Assembly (NCBI RefSeq): GCF_014201735.1 | Contig: NZ_JACHFE010000001.1 | Location: forward strand, 186,001-250,000 | Reading direction: 5' to 3' | Origin: Marinobacter oulmenensis | GTDB taxonomy: Bacteria; Pseudomonadota; Gammaproteobacteria; Pseudomonadales; Oleiphilaceae | DNA length: 64,000 bases | Shown here: positions 58,897-64,000 of the stretch, one piece after another | How positions within the stretch are numbered: the stretch's first letter is position 1 | Layout: every line of letters starts with the position of its first letter | The notes under the pieces: generated by a model | The model's input: only the letters and a program-made list of their open reading frames with translations | Databases searched by the model: none | Told to the model about the DNA's origin: nothing | Position numbers and translations under genes: made by a program

Positions 58897-58972
58897 GTTT
58901 TTCTTTTCGTTAGGATTGTGCGGCAGCCCGTGTCAGTTCAACAAAAAATGCCTGTTTACAGGAGGGGGGAAG

Positions 58973-59944
58973 GTGAGCCACCAGATGAATGATGAGCTGC
59001 TCGATATGTACCGACAGATGGTGACCATTCGCATGGTCGAGTTGCGCTTGAGTCGTCTGTTTGCCGATGGCGAGGTCCCTGGCTTTATCCATCTGAGTCT
59101 GGGGCAGGAGGCCGTTGCCGCCGGTGCGGGTAGTGTATTGCGTAGTGATGACACGGTTGCCTCAACCCATAGAGGCCACGGTCATGCTCTGTCGAAAGGC
59201 ATCGCCATTGATGACTTTTTTGCCGAGCTTATGGCCAGGGAGGAAGGCATCTGCAGAGGACGTGGAGGCTCCATGCATGTGGCCAATCTGAGTCTCGGAA
59301 TGTTGGGTGCTAATGCGATTGTTGGGGCGTCGATTCCTATCGCCTTGGGGAGCGCTTTGGCCCATCAGCTTCGGAAGACCGATTCCGTGGCAGTGGCCTT
59401 TTTTGGTGATGGAGCGATGGCCGAGGGAGTATTTCATGAAAGCTTGAATCTGGCGGCTCTCTGGCAGCTTCCGTTGTTGTTCCTTTGTGAGAACAACGGC
59501 TGGGCAGAATTCTCACCAACGCATAAGCAGTTTATCGCACCGCTCGATAAGCTCGCGGCAGCCTTCGACATACCCCATGCAAAGGCAGACGGTAACGATG
59601 TGATGGCGGTTCAGAGCGCGGTGGCTAAGTGTGTTGATGGCATTCGAGCGGGTGGCGGGCCTCAGGTATTGGAGTGCATGACCCATCGGTGGCGGGGGCA
59701 CTATGAGGGTGATCCTCAGAAATATCGTCCGAGTGAGGAACTTGAAGGCCTTGAGGACCATGACCCTATTCCAAGATTCGAAGCGGCATTGGTGGAGAAG
59801 GGCATTGAGGCCAATGTGCTGGAAAGCATTCGAGCAGATGTGGATGCGGCAATAGAAGCAGCGGTTGAAAAGGCCCGTGCTGGTAATTCCCCGGAGTGGG
59901 AGCGCGCGCGCAATGATGTTTACACCCAGGTTGGAGCTGTTTGA
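58973..59944 (+). CDS. 2-oxo acid dehydrogenase E1 component, alpha subunit
   Basis: 323 residues. A thiamine-diphosphate decarboxylase of the PdhA/AcoA type. The ThDP motif is GDGAMAEGVFHESLNLAALW ending in ENN, and the phosphorylation-loop-like HYEGDPQKYR is conserved. GTG at 58973 is chosen for the GGAGGGGG upstream; ATG 58985 is possible. The substrate cannot be told; pyruvate, acetoin or a branched or medium-chain oxo acid are options. First gene of the operon. Confidence 0.9.
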   Translation: MSHQMNDELLDMYRQMVTIRMVELRLSRLFADGEVPGFIHLSLGQEAVAAGAGSVLRSDDTVASTHRGHGHALSKGIAIDDFFAELMAREEGICRGRGGSMHVANLSLGMLGANAIVGASIPIALGSALAHQLRKTDSVAVAFFGDGAMAEGVFHESLNLAALWQLPLLFLCENNGWAEFSPTHKQFIAPLDKLAAAFDIPHAKADGNDVMAVQSAVAKCVDGIRAGGGPQVLECMTHRWRGHYEGDPQKYRPSEELEGLEDHDPIPRFEAALVEKGIEANVLESIRADVDAAIEAAVEKARAGNSPEWERARNDVYTQVGAV

Positions 59945-59945
59945 T

Positions 59946-60920
59946 ATGGCTGAGTTGCGGTATGCCCATGCGATTAATCGTGCACTTGCGGAGTGCATGG
60001 AAGAGGATTCGACGGTTTTCGTATTTGGTGAAGACGTGGCTGATGCCGGTGGCCCGTTTGGGGTAACCCGTGGATTGGCGTCCCGGTTTGGTGAGGACCG
60101 GATACGCGATACACCAATTTCGGAGGCCACCATGGCTAATGCAGCAGTTGGTGCGGCGCTTACCGGACTGAGGCCTGTATTGGAAATTATGTTCATGGAT
60201 TTTATGACCTTGACCATGGATGCGGTTGTTAACCAGGCGGCCAAGGCCCGTTACATGTTTGGTGGGCAGACGAGTGTGCCAATGGTGGTGCGAACACCCC
60301 ATGGTGGCGGCATTAACGCAGGGCCTCAGCACTCACAGTGTCTTGAAGCCTGGTTTGCCCATATTCCCGGCTTGAAAGTGCTTTGCCCCAGCAACCCGGC
60401 TGATGCTTATGGCCTCCTCAAGTCAGCAATCACGGACCCCGATCCAGTGATTTTCGTCGAGAACAAGGCCCTCTACGCCATGAAAGGAGAGGTCCCGGAA
60501 GAGGCTGCTTCGATAGAAATTGGCAAGGCTCTTCAGGTTCGGAAAGGGGAGGATCTGTCCATTGTTACCTATGGCGCTACGGTCCATACGGTGAAGCGGG
60601 CAGCCGAAATTCTGGCCGATAGTGGCATCGAAGCGGATGTACTCGACCTGCGCAGCATTCAGCCATGGGACGAGAGTGCAGTATTGGCATCGCTTAGGAA
60701 GACCCATCGGCTGCTAATTGTTCATGAGGCTGTCGAGGCCTTTGGGGTTGGCGCCGAAATTGCGGCGCGTATGGGCGATATTGGCTTCGACGAGCTGGAT
60801 GCGCCGATTTCCCGTCTTGGTGCCCCGTTCGTCCCTGTTCCTTTTGCTCCGAGTCTTGAGCAGCAATATCAACCAGGTGCCGACGATATCGTCGCCGCGG
60901 CACGCAACCTTTGCGCCTGA
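59946..60920 (+). CDS. 2-oxo acid dehydrogenase E1 component, beta subunit
   Basis: 324 residues, AcoB/PdhB-type. It contains the pyrimidine-binding FGEDVADAGGPFGVTRGL and TPISEATMANAAVGAA, then MVVRTPHGGGINAGPQHSQ with the active-site His, and the C-terminal transketolase fold. It starts 1 nt after the alpha subunit stop, so translation is coupled. Confidence 0.92.
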   Translation: MAELRYAHAINRALAECMEEDSTVFVFGEDVADAGGPFGVTRGLASRFGEDRIRDTPISEATMANAAVGAALTGLRPVLEIMFMDFMTLTMDAVVNQAAKARYMFGGQTSVPMVVRTPHGGGINAGPQHSQCLEAWFAHIPGLKVLCPSNPADAYGLLKSAITDPDPVIFVENKALYAMKGEVPEEAASIEIGKALQVRKGEDLSIVTYGATVHTVKRAAEILADSGIEADVLDLRSIQPWDESAVLASLRKTHRLLIVHEAVEAFGVGAEIAARMGDIGFDELDAPISRLGAPFVPVPFAPSLEQQYQPGADDIVAAARNLCA

Positions 60921-60934
60921 AAAGGAGTCAAATC

Positions 60935-61720
60935 ATGGCTGACCAAATTGTCCTTACTGAAGTTCGTGGACTTGTCGGGTTGATTACCATTAATCGTCCT
61001 GAGGTCCACAACGCGCTTGATTCCCGAACTTTATTGGCCCTGGAGAAGGCCTTGACTGAGCTGGAGTCCAATGAGCAGGTGCGGGTCATTGTCCTGACGG
61101 GGGCCGGGGAAAAAAGTTTTGTGGCCGGCGGCGATCTGGCGGAGATGAATGAACGTCAGGGGATCGCTCACTATCAGGAGTTTGCTGAAGATATACATCG
61201 GATCTTCAGGCGTTTTGAGGTTTCTGACAAACCAACCATCTGCGCAGTCAATGGCTGGGCCTTGGGAGGGGGAACCGAGTTGTTGCTGTCTCTTGATATT
61301 CGTTTGCTCGCGGATCACGCAATGTTGGCTCTGCCGGAAATCAATCTTGGCCTTTTCCCGGGCGCAGGTGGGAGCCAGAGAATTATCCGACAGATTCCTC
61401 TGTGTAGGGCTAAGGAAATGATGTTTTCCGGAGAGCGAATGACTGCCGAAGAGGCTGTCCGGGTTGGCCTGGCAAACCGTGTCGTGCCCAAAGAACAACT
61501 GATGGATGAGGCGATGTCCCTTGCGGAAACCATCGCGAAGAAATCACCGCTCGTCCTGAAACTCCTTAAGCGAACTTTGCGGGATGGAGCTGATATGCCT
61601 TTGGCCGGGGCCCTCGCTCACGAGCAGGCGATGGTCAGTTTGGTGTTTGACTCCAGAGATGCCCATGAGGGCATCGGTGCCTTCCTGGAGAAGCGCAAAG
61701 CAAACTTCATCGGACGCTAA
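60935..61720 (+). CDS. Enoyl-CoA hydratase/isomerase family protein
   Basis: 261 residues. Crotonase fold with the oxyanion segments AGGDLAEMNERQG and NGWALGGGTELLLS, and the catalytic Glu region PEINLGLFPGAGGSQRI. The two Glu positions of a true hydratase are probably present (GGTE and PEINLG). Placement between E1 beta and E2 is unusual and points to a substrate that is also dehydrated or hydrated at the CoA level. AAGGAG precedes the ATG. Confidence 0.9.
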   Translation: MADQIVLTEVRGLVGLITINRPEVHNALDSRTLLALEKALTELESNEQVRVIVLTGAGEKSFVAGGDLAEMNERQGIAHYQEFAEDIHRIFRRFEVSDKPTICAVNGWALGGGTELLLSLDIRLLADHAMLALPEINLGLFPGAGGSQRIIRQIPLCRAKEMMFSGERMTAEEAVRVGLANRVVPKEQLMDEAMSLAETIAKKSPLVLKLLKRTLRDGADMPLAGALAHEQAMVSLVFDSRDAHEGIGAFLEKRKANFIGR

Positions 61721-61723
61721 GTT

Positions 61724-62962
61724 ATGAGTGAGCTCAACGATCTGCTGATGCCTAAGCTTGGCCTGACGATGACCGAAGGCCTCCTGTCTGAATGGTGTGT
61801 GAGCCCGGGAGACGCAGTCAGTGAAGGCGATGTCATTTTTATCGTCGAGACCGATAAAGTGGCCACAGAGGTGTCGGCCCAAGCGGGTGGAACCATTGGT
61901 GAACTCCTGGTCCAGGAAGGGGAAACGGTTTCTGTGGGGGCCGTCGTTGCCCGTTGGACCGGGCCAGGGCAAGGGTTTACTACTGACCAGCCCGATGAGG
62001 GGGGTGCTCCGGCTGATGGGGCCTCCATGTCCTCGAAAGAGAAGCACGCGGCAAAGTCTGCTGATATCTCTGAATCGATGCCTGAGCCGCAGGGCGTGGT
62101 CTCCTCCTCTGTGCGGGTGGTTGCAACACCTCTGGCACGTCGACTGGCCCATGAGCATGGTGTGGACATGGTTGGCATTACGGGGTCCGGCCCCAGAGGC
62201 CGAATTAAGGCCGAGGATGTGCGAGCTGTGGTGAGTCGGAGTGATCAGGCGAGGTCTGCTTTCCTTGAACAGGCTGCCGAGCGCACACCGGCAGGGGGCG
62301 TTGTCCAGACGATGGCCCGGCGGATGGTCGAAGCCAAGCAGACCGTGCCCCATTTTTACCTTGCAACTGAGGTTGAAGTGACGGAGCTGATGGGCTTGCG
62401 GGAACGCCTTAACGATAATGACGATGCCCCCAAACTGACCATCAACCATTTTATTATCGCAGCCGTTGCCTCAGCTCTGCGTGCGATGCCGGAGCAAAAC
62501 CGGATATGGGATAACGGGGACATTGTCCAGTTTCAGAGTGTGGATGTCGGTGTCGCGGTGTCCACGGAAAAAGGGCTAATGGCTCCGGTACTGCGCGATC
62601 TGGATAGTTGTTCCCTGGATGATATCGCCCTCCGTGCCACTGATTTGGTTGACCGCACTCGTGAAGGCCAGGCAACCAGAGACGATCTTCAGGGCGGAGC
62701 AATCACGATATCGAATGCGGGCATGTTCAATGTCACCTACATGACGCCAATCATTAACCCGCCACAGTCCGCCATTCTCGGAATAGGAAGCGTGCGTGAG
62801 CTTTTCCGGCCGGCAACGGATGGTACCCCAGTATTGCACCGGGAGATGGGTGTGGTTCTGGCAGGTGATCACCGTCTGCATGACGGTGCCAGTGGGTTGC
62901 GTTTCCTCAATCGGGTCATCGAATTATTGCAGGACCCATATCGACTGCTTCGCGGCGTGTAA
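61724..62962 (+). CDS. 2-oxo acid dehydrogenase E2 component (lipoyl acyltransferase)
   Basis: 412 residues. One lipoyl domain (Lys45 in VETDKVATEV), a flexible linker, the E1/E3-binding segment VVATPLARRLAHEHGVDMVG then GSGPRGRIKAEDV (about 128-165), and a C-terminal acyltransferase core ending in DHRLHDGASGLRF with the catalytic His and Asp. It transfers the acyl group to CoA. No E3 (dihydrolipoyl dehydrogenase) gene is seen before the right edge. Confidence 0.93.
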   Translation: MSELNDLLMPKLGLTMTEGLLSEWCVSPGDAVSEGDVIFIVETDKVATEVSAQAGGTIGELLVQEGETVSVGAVVARWTGPGQGFTTDQPDEGGAPADGASMSSKEKHAAKSADISESMPEPQGVVSSSVRVVATPLARRLAHEHGVDMVGITGSGPRGRIKAEDVRAVVSRSDQARSAFLEQAAERTPAGGVVQTMARRMVEAKQTVPHFYLATEVEVTELMGLRERLNDNDDAPKLTINHFIIAAVASALRAMPEQNRIWDNGDIVQFQSVDVGVAVSTEKGLMAPVLRDLDSCSLDDIALRATDLVDRTREGQATRDDLQGGAITISNAGMFNVTYMTPIINPPQSAILGIGSVRELFRPATDGTPVLHREMGVVLAGDHRLHDGASGLRFLNRVIELLQDPYRLLRGV

Positions 62963-62980
62963 TGAATAGAGGCAAAAATA

Positions 62981-64000
62981 ATGGATTTTTCACTGACCGA
63001 AGAACAACAAATGATTATCGAGACCGCGCGCAAGGTGGGCTCAGAGTTTGGTCTGGAGTATTGGGCTGAAAAGGACGAAAAGAAAGAATTCCCGACGGAG
63101 TGCTGGCAGGCGATCTGTGATGCGGGGCTGGCAGGCGCAAGCCTGCCGGTGGAGTTTGGTGGCTCCAACCTTGGCATGTTGGAGATGGCTCTGATCATTG
63201 AAGAGCTGGCCGCCAGCGGTGCTGGAGCTACGGTCGGGCAGATGTTTATGATCAACCCGATTTTTGGCGGGGTATCTGTCTCCAAATTTGGTAGCCCAGC
63301 TATGCAGAATGAGTTGTTGCCGGCTCTTGCTGATGGTCGTCTGAATTTCTGCATGGCGCTCACAGAACCCGACGCGGGAACGAATACTCTGGCGATGAAA
63401 ACCTTTGCTTCGCCTGAAGGGGACGGGTGGCGTCTTAACGGTCGCAAGATTTGGATTACGGCGGTTGATGCTGCCCAGAAAATGCTGGTTGTCGCCCGAA
63501 CCAGAAAAGCTGAAGAGGTGGAAAGGCCTACCCAGGGCATCTCAATGTTCGTGATTGACGTGGACCGTGAAGGCCTTAGTTATACCCCGATAGATAAGGT
63601 TGGTACACGTACCCTTAGCGCCTGTTCAGTGTTTTTTGATGATGTTTTTATCAGATCGGATGAGCTGATTGGAACATTGGATAATGGTTTCAAGGAACTC
63701 CTACATGTGCTCAACACGGAACGTGTTGTAACCACCGCCTGCATGGTGGGAGCCGGCAGGTTGGCGGAGCGGCTTGCGATACAGTACGCCAATGACCGGA
63801 AGGTCTTTGGAGGTCGACCGATATCTGCATACCAGGGATTGCAGTTCCCGTTGGCTCAGTCGCATGCCGAGCTGAAGTGCGCCCGGCTGATGAACCTTCA
63901 CGCAGCCGCGCTATACGACGCTGGCCATCCCTATGCCAGTGAGGCAAATACCGCAAAGCTGATTGGCTCACAGGCTGCTACCCATGCCATTGAACGCAGC
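62981..64000 (+). CDS. Acyl-CoA dehydrogenase (C-terminus beyond window)
   Basis: 340 codons are visible and the frame is open at the edge. MDFSLTEEQQMIIETARKVG, LPVEFGGSNLGMLEMALI, the FAD motif ALTEPDAGTNTLAM, LNGRKIWITAV and RVVTTACMVGAGRLAERLAI match the family, and the ADP-binding QGLQFPLAQ region is present. The catalytic Glu probably lies beyond the edge. Directly downstream of the E2 gene on the same strand. It would oxidise an acyl-CoA to the enoyl-CoA used by the hydratase. Confidence 0.9.
   Translation, partial: MDFSLTEEQQMIIETARKVGSEFGLEYWAEKDEKKEFPTECWQAICDAGLAGASLPVEFGGSNLGMLEMALIIEELAASGAGATVGQMFMINPIFGGVSVSKFGSPAMQNELLPALADGRLNFCMALTEPDAGTNTLAMKTFASPEGDGWRLNGRKIWITAVDAAQKMLVVARTRKAEEVERPTQGISMFVIDVDREGLSYTPIDKVGTRTLSACSVFFDDVFIRSDELIGTLDNGFKELLHVLNTERVVTTACMVGAGRLAERLAIQYANDRKVFGGRPISAYQGLQFPLAQSHAELKCARLMNLHAAALYDAGHPYASEANTAKLIGSQAATHAIERS

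Larger units (their letters stand above)
58613..58972. other. 360-base gap before the dehydrogenase operon
   Basis: It holds a 16-bp palindrome (58648-58663), a sigma-70-like promoter with an operator (58846-58896), and GGGTTAC/GTAACCC as a loose inverted pair around 58723-58770. No ORF or RNA gene that I can support. Confidence 0.5.

Overview
The window reads as a continuous stretch of chromosome from a GC-rich marine gammaproteobacterium, most likely Marinobacter or a close relative. This rests on remembered gene families and gene order, not on a database search. Supporting points are the phoR-phoB-ubiA-ubiC-hpt-rubredoxin-rubredoxin reductase block, coaBC-dut-algC-argB, the engB/cytochrome c4/dsbA/phosphatase block and osmC-speD facing vfr (all resembling Pseudomonas order), plus the PLP-type aspartate decarboxylase PanP. 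I found no rRNA, tRNA, CRISPR array, transposase or phage gene.

Layout. 1-10.4 kb: phosphate regulation (phoBR, a response regulator, a PiT transporter), ubiquinone entry (ubiCA), purine salvage, rubredoxin electron transfer, TesB and a flavodoxin. 10.4-15.7 kb: panP, a DUF503 gene, an unusual 97-bp repeat with GGA hairpins, a TetR/AidB-like acyl-CoA dehydrogenase pair and a SutA-like small protein. 15.7-25.9 kb: hemB-ppk behind a candidate Pho box, a DUF945 protein, ferredoxin-coaD, an aldehyde dehydrogenase, a candidate sRNA, engB, cytochrome c4, dsbA and a phosphatase-fold protein. 26.2-29.4 kb: a glycine betaine/proline-type ABC operon. 29.4-40 kb: rpmGB, radC, coaBC, dut, algC, argB, an unknown membrane-anchored protein with an LSm-like tail, argE and argA. 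40-55.4 kb: a 1257-residue protein with degenerate GGDEF/EAL domains, pirin, osmC-speD, vfr, modAB without modC, two GSTs, a META lipoprotein, an M14 peptidase, a hydrolase, DUF4202 and trpGDC.

From about 55.4 kb to the end the sequence looks less GC-rich by eye (one counted 60-base line at 59041 has 33 G+C, against 38 in a line at 53041). This part holds a solitary panB, three small DUF4124-type or unknown envelope genes, and a one-strand operon running off the right edge: 2-oxo acid dehydrogenase E1 alpha, E1 beta, enoyl-CoA hydratase, lipoyl E2 and acyl-CoA dehydrogenase. The operon has a clear promoter with a palindromic operator just downstream.

How the parts work together. Phosphate: PhoR/PhoB has an autoregulatory Pho box, and a second Pho box in front of hemB-ppk suggests polyphosphate synthesis belongs to the Pho regulon. 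CoA: PanP (beta-alanine), PanB, CoaBC and CoaD are spread over 45 kb. Arginine: argB, argE and argA lie together, with the unknown LSm-tailed gene between argB and argE. The most unusual items are the GGA-hairpin repeat at 12634-12730, the candidate sRNA at 22700-22818, the mixed E1/E2/hydratase/dehydrogenase operon, and several convergent gene pairs whose stop codons sit inside one shared inverted repeat.
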